A stretch of 64,000 bases of DNA from assembly GCA_050633265.1 (NCBI GenBank), contig JBOEGE010000002.1:124001-188000 (forward strand). Reading direction: 5' to 3'. The notes under the pieces are model-generated. The model was not told where the DNA came from. It saw nothing but the letters and a program-made list of their open reading frames with translations, and ran no database searches. This document shows positions 26,101 through 33,618 of this stretch, piece by piece; positions within the stretch are counted from its first letter, which is position 1; each line of letters begins with the position of its first letter. The position numbers and the translations under genes were made by a program. The stretch comes from JBLHZY01 sp050633265. GTDB lineage: Bacteria; Pseudomonadota; Alphaproteobacteria; Rhodobacterales; Rhodobacteraceae.

Positions 26101-26170
26101 GCGATATCAGGGAGGAGGAGAGATATCGCCGCGATCATGCAGCCCCTTAAACAGGGAGGAGTGGGGCTGA
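26101..26170 (-). ncRNA. CcsR-type small RNA, first copy
   Basis: Begins about ten bases after the DUF1127 stop codon, so it is probably processed from the same transcript. Hairpin one: CAGCCCC/GGGGCTG (26140-26169) with ACTCCTCCC in the loop. Hairpin two: perfect GCGATATC/GATATCGC (26101-26129) with CCTCCTCCC (26110-26118). Identity with Rhodobacter sphaeroides CcsR1 is inferred from architecture and gene context. Confidence 0.83.
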
Positions 26171-26180
26171 ATTCTATGCC

Positions 26181-26396
26181 TTAGGCGCCGTAAGCGGCTT
26201 CCATTGCAACGGCGCGCAGGGAAGAGCGGTGCAGGCCAAGATCGGCCAAGTCACGGTTGCTCAACTCACCAAGCTCACGGAGCGTTTTGCGGTAGGTTGC
26301 GTATTGTGCGAGGCGCTCGCTCAGGTCTTTGAAAATCGCGCTGATGCGATCTGCAATGCCAGCGTCTGCGGTGCGAACTGAATGTACATAAGCCAT
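26181..26396 (-). CDS. ccaF1: DUF1127 protein, CcaF1-like
   Basis: A 71-residue basic protein of the YjiS/DUF1127 family. The conserved block is RKTLRELGELSNRDLADLGL (about residues 37-56), preceded by a short amphipathic N-terminal part. In Rhodobacter sphaeroides a DUF1127 gene of the same length, ccaF1 (RSP_6037), is co-transcribed with four CcsR sRNAs, and its product binds RNA and affects maturation of those sRNAs; it is expressed under stress from RpoH-type promoters. The same gene arrangement is seen here. GAGGG precedes the ATG at suitable distance. Confidence 0.9.
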   Translation of the reverse strand: MAYVHSVRTADAGIADRISAIFKDLSERLAQYATYRKTLRELGELSNRDLADLGLHRSSLRAVAMEAAYGA

Positions 26397-26563
26397 TTTT
26401 TAGCCCTCTTCTTTCTTGCGTCTGTATTCATCGAAGCGTCTGTTTGCTTCCTTGAGACTGAAGATGGGGCATATGCTGCAATTGCACAATCCGCCGTTTG
26501 AGCAATGCCGCTATGCAGAAAATGCATATGAAGGACTGACCCAATTTAAGGCGCTTTGGATGC

Positions 26564-26579
26564 TTAATAGGCAGTTAAC
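26564..26579 (+). promoter_or_regulatory. perfect CtrA-type binding site
   Basis: TTAA TAGGCAG TTAA followed by C matches the CtrA consensus TTAA-N7-TTAAC at every defined base. It lies 109 bases before the apbC start codon and 168 bases before ccaF1, one base ahead of the palindrome. CtrA is the cell-cycle and motility response regulator of alphaproteobacteria. Confidence 0.55.
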
Positions 26580-26595
26580 ACACAACATGTAGTGT
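26580..26595. promoter_or_regulatory. 16-bp palindrome resembling an NrdR box
   Basis: ACACAACATGTAGTGT is symmetrical at 14 of 16 positions and matches the NrdR-box pattern ACACwATATATwGTGT at 14 of 16. NrdR represses ribonucleotide reductase genes, usually through paired boxes. Here one box is seen, upstream of apbC. The regulator is inferred; another palindrome-binding factor is possible. Confidence 0.5.
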
Positions 26596-26687
26596 TTCGA
26601 CGTTGGGTCACTTTGCGAAAATCGCCCCATATGGCCATGGCGCGCGGATGGTAGTATGCCCTGTGTGCAATGCTAAAGGAGCAACCG

Positions 26688-27791
26688 ATGCCCACATCCA
26701 AAGACGATATCCTTGCCGCCTTGAAAAAAATCACTCTTCCGGGGGGCGGTGATTTGATTTCGCGCGATATGATCCGCGCGCTCTCTATAGAGGGGGGCAT
26801 TGCACGATTCGTGATTGAGGCGGCGAGCGCGGATGAAGCGCGGATGATCGAGCCACAGCGCGCCGCGGCCGAGGCAGCCGTGGCCGCGCTTGATGGGATC
26901 ACCCAAGCGAGCGTTGTGCTGACAGCGCATGGGCCATCGGGCGCAGCAAAGCCAAACCCGGGCGTGGCCGCGGGCGCTGAACCGCCCAGCCTCAAAATCG
27001 GCGGCCACCCAAAGCCCCAACAAGGCGGGCCCCAAGGCGTTCCGGGAGTTGCGCGCATTATTGCGATTGGCTCGGGCAAGGGCGGCGTTGGCAAATCAAC
27101 CGTCTCTTCCAATCTCGCCGTGGCATTGGCGCGCCAGGGGCGGCGGGTTGGATTGCTCGATGCTGATATATATGGGCCGAGCCAGCCGCGCATGATGGGC
27201 GTTTCCAAAAAACCGGCAAGCCCGGATGGCAAAACGATCGAGCCGCTGCATGCGCATGGCGTCACCATGATGTCGATCGGGCTGATGGTTAAAGAGGATG
27301 AGGCGCTTATTTGGCGCGGGCCGATGCTGATGGGCGCTTTGCAGCAAATGCTGGGGCAGGTGGCTTGGGGCGAGCTGGATATTCTGCTGATCGATCTGCC
27401 GCCGGGCACGGGCGATGTGCAGCTCACCCTGTGTCAGCGTACCAATCTGACGGGCGCGATCGTTGTGAGCACGCCGCAAGACGTGGCGCTGATGGATGCG
27501 CGCCGCGCCATCGCGATGTTTGAAAAGCTCAAAACGCCGGTTCTTGGCCTGATCGAAAACATGAGCACATATATATGCCCCGAATGCGGCCATGAGGCGC
27601 ATCTGTTTGGCCATGGTGGCGTGGCGGATGAGGCCAAGAAACATGATCTGCCGTTTCTGGGCGCGCTGCCGCTTTCGCTTGATGTGCGCCTTGCGGGCGA
27701 TGCCGGAACGCCGATTGCTGCGGGCGAGGGGCCTGAGGCCTCGGCCTATGCGGTTTTGGCGGCGCGCTTGATCGCGGGCGGCATGGCTTAG
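26688..27791 (+). CDS. apbC: Fe-S cluster carrier protein, Mrp/ApbC (NBP35) family
   Basis: P-loop ATPase that binds and transfers Fe-S clusters to apo-proteins. The 367-residue chain has an N-terminal DUF59/MIP18 domain (about 1-85), a Gly/Pro-rich linker (about 86-120), and the ATPase domain with deviant Walker A GSGKGGVGKST (about 128-138), DADIYGPSQPRM, DLPPGTGD and the cluster-binding CPEC pair in YICPECGHEA (about 295-304). ATG 26688 follows AAGGAG at seven bases; an ATG at 26670 lacks this. Not to be confused with the Mrp antiporter at 91-6075. Confidence 0.94.
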   Translation: MPTSKDDILAALKKITLPGGGDLISRDMIRALSIEGGIARFVIEAASADEARMIEPQRAAAEAAVAALDGITQASVVLTAHGPSGAAKPNPGVAAGAEPPSLKIGGHPKPQQGGPQGVPGVARIIAIGSGKGGVGKSTVSSNLAVALARQGRRVGLLDADIYGPSQPRMMGVSKKPASPDGKTIEPLHAHGVTMMSIGLMVKEDEALIWRGPMLMGALQQMLGQVAWGELDILLIDLPPGTGDVQLTLCQRTNLTGAIVVSTPQDVALMDARRAIAMFEKLKTPVLGLIENMSTYICPECGHEAHLFGHGGVADEAKKHDLPFLGALPLSLDVRLAGDAGTPIAAGEGPEASAYAVLAARLIAGGMA

Positions 27792-27851
27792 GGCGCAGGC
27801 ACGCGCCTTCCCGGGATTTCATGGAACTTTCGCTTATTTGCGCGAGAGGCG

Positions 27852-27886
27852 TGGAATCTCATGGAACCAATTGGGTGATTTGCGGA
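27852..27886 (+). promoter_or_regulatory. MraZ-type direct-repeat array
   Basis: Pentamers TGGAA (27852), TGGAA (27862), TGGGT (27872) and GCGGA (27882) are each separated by exactly five bases, giving a 10-bp helical period. Known MraZ operators consist of TGGGN repeats with five-base spacers. A shorter pair, CGGGA-N5-TGGAA at 27813-27827, lies just upstream, and TGGGA-N5-TGGAA at 27976-27990 downstream. Confidence 0.6.
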
Positions 27887-28011
27887 ATCAGGTCAGAATG
27901 ACCGGCTGAATCGGGCGGGATTGGCCAGGTTTAGCGCGTCGCTCCGCCGCAATTCACAAGAAAATTGTCTTGGATTGGGATTTTCTGGAACTTTTTTGCA
28001 TTTTTCTTCAC

Positions 28012-28027
28012 CTACTATATGTAGTGT
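28012..28027. promoter_or_regulatory. palindrome related to the apbC-upstream site
   Basis: CTACTATATGTAGTGT shares ATGTAGTGTT with the site at 26580-26595 and matches the NrdR-box pattern at 13 of 16 positions. Its inner twelve bases are nearly symmetrical. Role uncertain. Confidence 0.4.
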
Positions 28028-28126
28028 TGCTCGCTGCTGGTGCCTACCACAAAATGCGCCCTAAGCGTCAATTCGCGCACAATCCCTTGTTTTTCAACCC
28101 TCTCAAAACCTAAATCTTGTGCCTAT

Positions 28127-28161
28127 TCCCGCATTTTCCTGTTGATTTCCATGAATTCCCG
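28127..28161 (-). promoter_or_regulatory. MraZ-type direct-repeat array, reverse orientation
   Basis: Read on the minus strand: CGGGA (28161-28157), TGGAA (28151-28147), CAGGA (28141-28137) and CGGGA (28131-28127), again with five-base spacers throughout. It ends about 20-25 bases before the inferred leader start, a good position for autorepression by MraZ. Confidence 0.55.
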
Positions 28162-28179
28162 TGGCAATCCTGTTTGCAC

Positions 28180-28385
28180 GATAAGACGGGAATGAGGGGC
28201 ACATTAAGAACCCCGAACAAAAGAACCAAAGTCAGGTTTCATACAGGCGCCCGCTTTTATCGAAATTGAGATCCGGCGCGCGAGCGAGCAGACATCCCCC
28301 CAGGTGGCGCGCGCAGTCGGACATTACCCAGAGATGGGACGGGCGGCGGATTGGGCAGTGGCAGCAGCTCGATCCGCCGTTTCCA
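28180..28385 (+). ncRNA. probable UpsM-like sRNA in the mraZ leader
   Basis: In R. sphaeroides the mraZ leader yields UpsM, an abundant sRNA of about 206 nt that ends at a Rho-independent terminator inside the leader. Here a perfect CGGCGGAT/ATCCGCCG stem (28344-28351 with 28372-28379) followed by TTTCC lies 66 bases before the mraZ ATG. A 206-nt product ending there would begin near 28180, just after the reverse repeat array. Start is estimated from known length, not seen directly; I cannot compare sequence. Confidence 0.5.
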
Positions 28386-28450
28386 TTTCCGGGGCCGAAA
28401 AGGCGAACGGGTGCGTGCATCCGAGGGACAGTGAAGAGGAGCGCGGCTCG

Positions 28451-28957
28451 ATGGCCGGCATGTTCATAGGCGAATACACCTTTAAGGTGGACGCGAAGGG
28501 TCGGATGTCTATTCCTGCCCTTTTTCGCCGTGAGCTAGAGGAAGGCGACGCGAGCGCGTGTGATACCAACCGCCCCAAGCTTGTGATCGTCTACGGCAAC
28601 GCCAAAAAGAAATTCCTCGAAGTCTATACCGCCGAAGCCTTCCGCAAAGTGGCCGCCGATATTGGCAATATGCCACGCGGCACCCAAGATCGCCGGATGC
28701 TCGAGCGCTTCGTGCTTGGCATGTCGCACCCCACCGAAGTTGATGCCGATGGCCGCCTTGTCTTGCCGCAAAAGCTGCGCGAGAAAATCGCTCTGGATAA
28801 AGAGGCCTTCTTTATCGGTGCAGGCGAGACGTTTCAGATTTGGAAACCCGAGACGTTTGATACAGAAAACGCAGCAACAACAGATGCTTGGCTCGATGAG
28901 ATGCCGGATGATTTCGATCCTCTCAGCCTGCTTTCAACACCCTCCAAAGAGGCTTAG
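28451..28957 (+). CDS. mraZ: transcriptional regulator MraZ
   Basis: First gene of the dcw cluster. MraZ is a ring-forming AbrB-like DNA-binding protein that represses its own operon. The 168-residue product shows the two characteristic repeats: VDAKGRMSIPALFR (about 13-26) and VDADGRLVLPQKLR (about 98-111), each with the DxxGR signature. The C-terminus is a short acidic extension. I use the ATG at 28451; the open frame runs back to 28304 but that part is leader sequence. It is followed two bases later by rsmH. Confidence 0.93.
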   Translation: MAGMFIGEYTFKVDAKGRMSIPALFRRELEEGDASACDTNRPKLVIVYGNAKKKFLEVYTAEAFRKVAADIGNMPRGTQDRRMLERFVLGMSHPTEVDADGRLVLPQKLREKIALDKEAFFIGAGETFQIWKPETFDTENAATTDAWLDEMPDDFDPLSLLSTPSKEA

Positions 28958-28959
28958 CG

Positions 28960-29958
28960 ATGGCCGCGGCCGCGATCTCTCTCTCTGATCAAGCCCCTCA
29001 CATCCCTGTTTTGCTGCGCCCGATTTTGAGCGCGGTTGCGCCTGTTTCGGGCACATGGCTTGATGGCACATTCGGCGCAGGCGGCTATGCGCGCGGGCTT
29101 TTGGAGGCCGGGGCGGATCATGTGATCGGGGTTGATCGCGACCCATCCGTGTTTGAAATGGCCGCCATCTGGGCCGGGCAGTACGGGGATCGCTTAACCC
29201 TCGTCGAAAACACATTCTCCAAGCTTGATGAGGTCGCTACCGGCCTTGATGGCATCGTGCTTGATCTGGGGGTCAGCTCCATGCAGCTTGATCAGGCCGA
29301 GCGCGGCTTTTCCTTCATGCGCGATGGCCCGCTTGATATGCGGATGAGCCAAAGCGGCCCAACGGCGGCCGATATCGTGAATGAAGCGGGCCAGGATGAG
29401 CTTGCTGATATTCTGTTCCAATACGGTGAAGAGCGCGCCTCGCGCCGCATTGCCCGCGCCATAATCGCCGCGCGCGAAGAGGTGCCATTTGAGACAACGC
29501 TGCAACTTGCCGCTGTGATCGAGACATGCCTGCCGCGCAGCCGCCCCGGCCAAAGCCACCCCGCAACGCGCAGCTTTCAAGGCATCCGCATCGCGGTAAA
29601 CGATGAGTTTGGCGAGCTCATCGCAGGGCTGGAAGCGGCCGAACGCGCGCTCAAACCCGGCGGGCAATTGGCCGTAGTAACCTTTCACTCGCTCGAGGAT
29701 CGCATCGTAAAGCGCTACCTCTCTGCGCGCAGCTCAGCCGGCGGCGGCGGCAATCGCTATGCGCCCGAAGCCGCGATCCAAGAGCCAACCTTCAAGCGCG
29801 TCTCCAAGGCCATCGGGCCAGACAAAGACGAGCTCGCCCAAAACCCGCGCGCGCGCTCTGCAAAGCTGCGCGTGGCCGTGCGCACAGACGCGCCCGTCTT
29901 GCCAACCGAGCGGACATCTCTAGGCCTGCCCAAACTTGTTATCGAGGGAAATTCATAA
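28960..29958 (+). CDS. rsmH: 16S rRNA (cytosine1402-N4)-methyltransferase
   Basis: SAM-dependent methyltransferase (MraW) that N4-methylates C1402 in the ribosomal P site. The 332-residue chain has HIPVLLRPIL near the N-terminus, the SAM loop DGTFGAGGYARGLL (about 32-45), GVDRDP, the LDLGVSSMQLDQAERGFSF segment (about 100-118), and the late motif VVTFHSLEDRIVKRY (about 230-244). It sits between mraZ and ftsL as in nearly all dcw clusters; its stop overlaps the ftsL ATG by one base. Confidence 0.96.
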   Translation: MAAAAISLSDQAPHIPVLLRPILSAVAPVSGTWLDGTFGAGGYARGLLEAGADHVIGVDRDPSVFEMAAIWAGQYGDRLTLVENTFSKLDEVATGLDGIVLDLGVSSMQLDQAERGFSFMRDGPLDMRMSQSGPTAADIVNEAGQDELADILFQYGEERASRRIARAIIAAREEVPFETTLQLAAVIETCLPRSRPGQSHPATRSFQGIRIAVNDEFGELIAGLEAAERALKPGGQLAVVTFHSLEDRIVKRYLSARSSAGGGGNRYAPEAAIQEPTFKRVSKAIGPDKDELAQNPRARSAKLRVAVRTDAPVLPTERTSLGLPKLVIEGNS

Positions 29959-30308
29959 TGCGTTCAATATTTTACGTGGTCTCCGCGCTTGCCGTTATGG
30001 CCTTGGCTTTCTGGGCCTACCGCGAGAATTATGAAACCCAAGCCGCGTTGCGCAGCACCGATAAGCTGCAACGCGAGATCGGCAACAAACGCGAAGAACT
30101 CAGCGTTTTGCGCGCCGAATGGGCCTATCTCAACCGGCCCGCACGGCTGCGCGAATTGGCCGAGCTCAATTATGATCGCCTCGGCCTTTTGCCCCTGATG
30201 CCAGAGCAGTTTGGCCGCATTGATCAGGTCGCTTTCCCCGATTTCGCCCTTGGGCTGATCACCAATCCCGTTGATGTTGTCGGTTCGCTAAGTGAGATCG
30301 CAGAATGA
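29958..30308 (+). CDS. ftsL: cell division protein FtsL
   Basis: A 116-residue bitopic protein: one membrane helix (about residues 3-20, IFYVVSALAVMALAFWAY), then a periplasmic coiled coil (about 25-65, rich in E, L, R). FtsL joins FtsQ and FtsB to activate the FtsW-FtsI septal synthase. Sequence conservation is low across bacteria, so the call rests on topology, size and the invariant position between rsmH and ftsI. Its stop overlaps the ftsI start (ATGA). Confidence 0.9.
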   Translation: MRSIFYVVSALAVMALAFWAYRENYETQAALRSTDKLQREIGNKREELSVLRAEWAYLNRPARLRELAELNYDRLGLLPLMPEQFGRIDQVAFPDFALGLITNPVDVVGSLSEIAE

Positions 30309-32095
30309 GCATCCGCACCCCCCTTCGCCCGCTTGCCCGTATCCTAGAGGCCCGCCGCAACGGCGAAAACCCAGACGCGATTGAGCGCGAAAACATTCGC
30401 CTGCGCCATGAAGAGATGCGCGACAAATCCCGCCTGCGCGCCGAAGGGCGGCTCTTGGTTATGGGCGTCTTTTTCTTTTGCGCTTTCGCTGTGATTGGCG
30501 CGCGCATGGGCCTGCTTTCGGCCTCCGAGCCGCAAGAGCCGCGCGCGGCGGCTTCGGGCGCCGCCATCCTTGCCGGGCGCGCCGATATCACCGATCGCAA
30601 CGGGCGTATCCTTGCGACCAACCTGATCACCCACAGCTTGTATGCCCAACCCCCGATCATGATCGATCAAGAACGCGCCGCGCGCGAGCTTGTCAAAATC
30701 TTCCCCGATCTGGATGAAGACAAACTGATCAAACAATTCACCGGCGCGCGCAAATTCGTTTGGGTGCGCAAGAAGATCAGCCCCGAGCAGGTCCAACAGG
30801 TCCATGATATTGGCGATCCCGGCCTGATGTTTGGCCCGCGCGAAATGCGGCTTTACCCCAATGGCAAATTGGCCGCGCATATTCTGGGCGGTTCGTCCTT
30901 TGGCCGCGAAGGCGTTCGCTCGGCCGAAGTGATCGGCGTTGCCGGGGTCGAAAAGGCCTTTGATGCGCGCCTGCGCGATCCGGCCAGTGGCGGCAAACCG
31001 CTTGAGCTCTCGATTGATCTCACCGTTCAAAGCACCGCGCGCGAAGTGCTTTATGGCGGGATGAAGCTGATGAATGCGCGCGGCGCGGCCTCTGTTTTGA
31101 TGGATGTGCATACGGGCGAGGTGATTTCGCTTGTTTCGCTGCCCGATTTTGATCCCAACAATCGCCCGCGCCCCTTGGTAAAGGGGGTGGCCTCTGATAG
31201 CCCGCTGTTTAATCGCGGCGTTCAGGGCGTTTATGAGCTTGGGTCGACCTTCAAGATTTTCGCCGTGGCCCAAGCCATGGAACTTGGCCTGCTCAACCCA
31301 AACACGATGATCGACACAAAAGGCCCGCTCACATGGGGCAAGCACCGCATCCGCGATTTTCATGATTACGGCAAGACGCTGAGCACAACAGATGTGATCG
31401 TCAAAAGCTCCAATATCGGCACGGCCCGTATCGCGATGCAGATCGGCACCAAACGCCAACAAGAATTCCTGCGCAAGCTTGGCCTGCTCGATGCCACACC
31501 CGTTGAACTGGTCGAAGCGCCCGGCGCCAAACCGCTTTTGCCGCCCAATTGGTCTGAAATCTCAACGATGACAATCTCGTACGGCCACGGGCTTTCGACC
31601 TCGCCCATGCATCTTGCCGCGGCCTATGCCTCGCTTCTCAATGGGGGAACAAAAGTCGAGCCGACCCTGCTCAAACAATCCCATGTGCCGCGCGGTGAGC
31701 GGATCGTTTCTGAAGCAACCTCGCGCGCGGCGCGCGATATGCTGCGCCAGGTTGTGGTGCGCGGCACGGCCTCCTTTGGCGAAGTGCCCGGCTACCGGGT
31801 TGGTGGCAAGACCGGCACAGCCGATAAGCCAAAAGAGAATGGCGGCGGCTATTACGATGATAAAGTGATCGCCACATTCGCAACCGTCTTTCCGGCAGAT
31901 GATCCGCGCTATGTATTGATCGTAACCCTTGATGAACCCTCAGAAAATTCCGGCGATAAGCCGCGCAGAACCGCCGGGTGGACAGCCGTTCCCGTTGCCG
32001 CCGAGATGATCCGGCGCACGGCCCCGCTGCTTGGCTTGCGACCAGAGATTGAAACTGTATCGCTAGATAATGTAACACTCACCTCAAGCCAGTAG
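30305..32095 (+). CDS. ftsI: penicillin-binding protein 3, septal transpeptidase FtsI
   Basis: Class B PBP that cross-links septal peptidoglycan in complex with FtsW. The 596-residue protein has one membrane helix (about 53-72), a pedestal domain beginning ITDRNGRILATNL (about 96-108), and a transpeptidase domain with all active-site motifs: SxxK in ELGSTFKIFA (about 310-319, Ser313), SSN in VKSSNIG and KTG in VGGKTGTAD. Length and arrangement are normal for alphaproteobacteria. Starts within the last codons of ftsL. Confidence 0.96.
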   Translation: MSIRTPLRPLARILEARRNGENPDAIERENIRLRHEEMRDKSRLRAEGRLLVMGVFFFCAFAVIGARMGLLSASEPQEPRAAASGAAILAGRADITDRNGRILATNLITHSLYAQPPIMIDQERAARELVKIFPDLDEDKLIKQFTGARKFVWVRKKISPEQVQQVHDIGDPGLMFGPREMRLYPNGKLAAHILGGSSFGREGVRSAEVIGVAGVEKAFDARLRDPASGGKPLELSIDLTVQSTAREVLYGGMKLMNARGAASVLMDVHTGEVISLVSLPDFDPNNRPRPLVKGVASDSPLFNRGVQGVYELGSTFKIFAVAQAMELGLLNPNTMIDTKGPLTWGKHRIRDFHDYGKTLSTTDVIVKSSNIGTARIAMQIGTKRQQEFLRKLGLLDATPVELVEAPGAKPLLPPNWSEISTMTISYGHGLSTSPMHLAAAYASLLNGGTKVEPTLLKQSHVPRGERIVSEATSRAARDMLRQVVVRGTASFGEVPGYRVGGKTGTADKPKENGGGYYDDKVIATFATVFPADDPRYVLIVTLDEPSENSGDKPRRTAGWTAVPVAAEMIRRTAPLLGLRPEIETVSLDNVTLTSSQ

Positions 32096-32120
32096 GCATA
32101 AGCAAAAAGAGGGGGGCGCA

Positions 32121-33617
32121 ATGGCGGGCAATACAGGCATAAGCGCAGGCAAAACACTGGCCGAACTGGGGCTGACGGCCCAGACCGGCGGCAATGTTGA
32201 GATCAGCGGGCTTTGCGTTGATAGCCGCGAAGTCAAGCCCGGCGCTTTGTTTGCCGCCCTTCCCGGAACGCGCATTCATGGCGGCACATTCATCCAATAT
32301 GCGCTGCGTATGGGGGCCGATGCCATCCTGACCGATCGCGAAGGTGCGCAGATCGCCGCGATGGAGCTTGCGGCCTCAAAAGCCTCGTTGATCATCGCCC
32401 AAGATCCGCGCCAAACACTGGCCTATACAGCCGCGCTTTGGTTTGGCGCGCAGCCCGATGTTATGGTCGCGATCACGGGCACCAATGGCAAAACATCCGT
32501 TGCCAATTTCACCCGCCAAATCTGGGAACTGCTCGGGATTGCAGCCGTTAACCTTGGCACGACCGGGGTCGAGGGGGCCTATGCGGCGCCGCTCAATCAC
32601 ACAACGCCCGAGCCGATCACGCTGCACAATATGCTGGCGAAAATCGCCGGCGCAGGCGTGACCCATGCTGCGATGGAGGCCTCTTCGCACGGGCTGGCGC
32701 AGCGCCGCCTTGATGGGGTCCGGCTGCGGGCGGCTGCATTTACGAATTTCACCCAAGATCACTTGGATTATCACGCCAGTTTCGAAGAATATTTCGATGC
32801 AAAAGCGGGCCTGTTTGAGCGGGTCTTGCCCGAAGAAGGCGTGGCTGTGATCAATGTGGATGATCCGCGCGGCATTGATATATGCGCCATCGCAGAGCAT
32901 CGCGGGATTGATATGTTTCGCGTCGGGCGCAATGATCTGGCCGATATTCGCATTACAAATCAACGCTTTGATGCAACTGGCCAAGATCTCTTGTTTCAGT
33001 GTTTTGGCCAATCCCATCAAGTGCGCCTCAATCTGATCGGCGGCTTTCAGGCGGATAATGTCCTTGCGGCTGCGGCCCTTGCGATTGCTTGTGGGGAAGA
33101 GCCGGCGCGGGTTTTTGAGGTGCTGCATGATTTGCGCGGTGTTCCGGGGCGGATGCAGCTTGCCGCGACGCGGGCAAATGGGGCGGCAGTTTTTGTTGAT
33201 TACGCCCATACGCCCGATGCCGTGGCAACAGCGCTTGGCGCATTGCGCCCCCATGTGATGGGGCGGATCATTGCCATCATTGGCGCGGGCGGCGATCGCG
33301 ACAAAAGCAAACGCCCCCTAATGGGCGCAGCGGCGGCGGCCAATGCGGATGTTGTGATTGTCACCGATGATAACCCGCGCTCCGAAGATCCCGCGGCCAT
33401 TCGTGCGGCCGTTCTTGGCGGTGCGCCTGAGGCCTCTGAATTTGGCGATCGCGCGGAAGCGATCCTGCGCGGCGTCGATGCATTGGGGCCAGGGGATGCG
33501 CTTTTGATCTGTGGCAAGGGCCATGAAACCGGGCAGGTCATCGGCGAAGATATCCTGCCGTTTAACGATGTAGAACAAGCGAGTATCGCCGTTGCGGCCC
33601 TCGAAGGGAGCCTTTGA
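32121..33617 (+). CDS. murE: UDP-MurNAc-L-Ala-D-Glu:meso-diaminopimelate ligase
   Basis: Adds the third amino acid to the peptidoglycan stem peptide. The 498-residue Mur ligase has the N-terminal UDP-binding domain (CVDSREVKPGALFAALPG, about 33-50), the ATP loop GTNGKTS (about 118-124), the carbamylated-lysine region and a C-terminal domain with DNPR in VTDDNPRSEDP (about 413-423), which marks specificity for meso-DAP rather than lysine. AGAGGGGGG precedes the ATG. One base separates its stop from murF. Confidence 0.96.
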   Translation: MAGNTGISAGKTLAELGLTAQTGGNVEISGLCVDSREVKPGALFAALPGTRIHGGTFIQYALRMGADAILTDREGAQIAAMELAASKASLIIAQDPRQTLAYTAALWFGAQPDVMVAITGTNGKTSVANFTRQIWELLGIAAVNLGTTGVEGAYAAPLNHTTPEPITLHNMLAKIAGAGVTHAAMEASSHGLAQRRLDGVRLRAAAFTNFTQDHLDYHASFEEYFDAKAGLFERVLPEEGVAVINVDDPRGIDICAIAEHRGIDMFRVGRNDLADIRITNQRFDATGQDLLFQCFGQSHQVRLNLIGGFQADNVLAAAALAIACGEEPARVFEVLHDLRGVPGRMQLAATRANGAAVFVDYAHTPDAVATALGALRPHVMGRIIAIIGAGGDRDKSKRPLMGAAAAANADVVIVTDDNPRSEDPAAIRAAVLGGAPEASEFGDRAEAILRGVDALGPGDALLICGKGHETGQVIGEDILPFNDVEQASIAVAALEGSL

Positions 33618-33618
33618 C

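Larger units (their letters stand above)
26397..26687. promoter_or_regulatory. divergent regulatory region between ccaF1 and apbC
   Basis: A 291-base non-coding region from which ccaF1 (minus) and apbC (plus) are transcribed. It is relatively A+T-rich. It contains a perfect CtrA-type box and a 16-bp palindrome on the apbC side. A CATATG hexamer at 26470-26475 could belong to the ccaF1 promoter -10 region, but I cannot assign the sigma factor with confidence. Confidence 0.6.
27792..28450. promoter_or_regulatory. long regulatory leader of the dcw cluster
   Basis: This 659-base gap before mraZ has no convincing gene. It holds, in order, several groups of TGGGA/TGGAA-like pentamers at 10-bp period on both strands (27813-27827, 27852-27886, 27976-27990, 28127-28161), a palindrome (28012-28027), a hairpin with a short T run (28344-28385) and the mraZ ribosome-binding site. 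The final 266 bases fit the unusually long leader described for R. sphaeroides mraZ. Confidence 0.7.

Noticed and set aside
25711..26162. CRISPR array
   Set aside because: GGGAGGAGG recurs at intervals but the repeat is only nine bases, lies in hairpin loops and has no uniform spacers or cas genes.
28304..28450. 49-residue N-terminal extension of mraZ
   Set aside because: MraZ normally begins a few residues before GEYTFKVD; the extension has no conservation signs and covers the leader terminator hairpin.
27792..28450. RNase P RNA gene upstream of mraZ
   Set aside because: I considered rnpB because it can lie near mraZ, but the conserved GAGGAAAGTCCGG-type core is absent from both strands of this gap.
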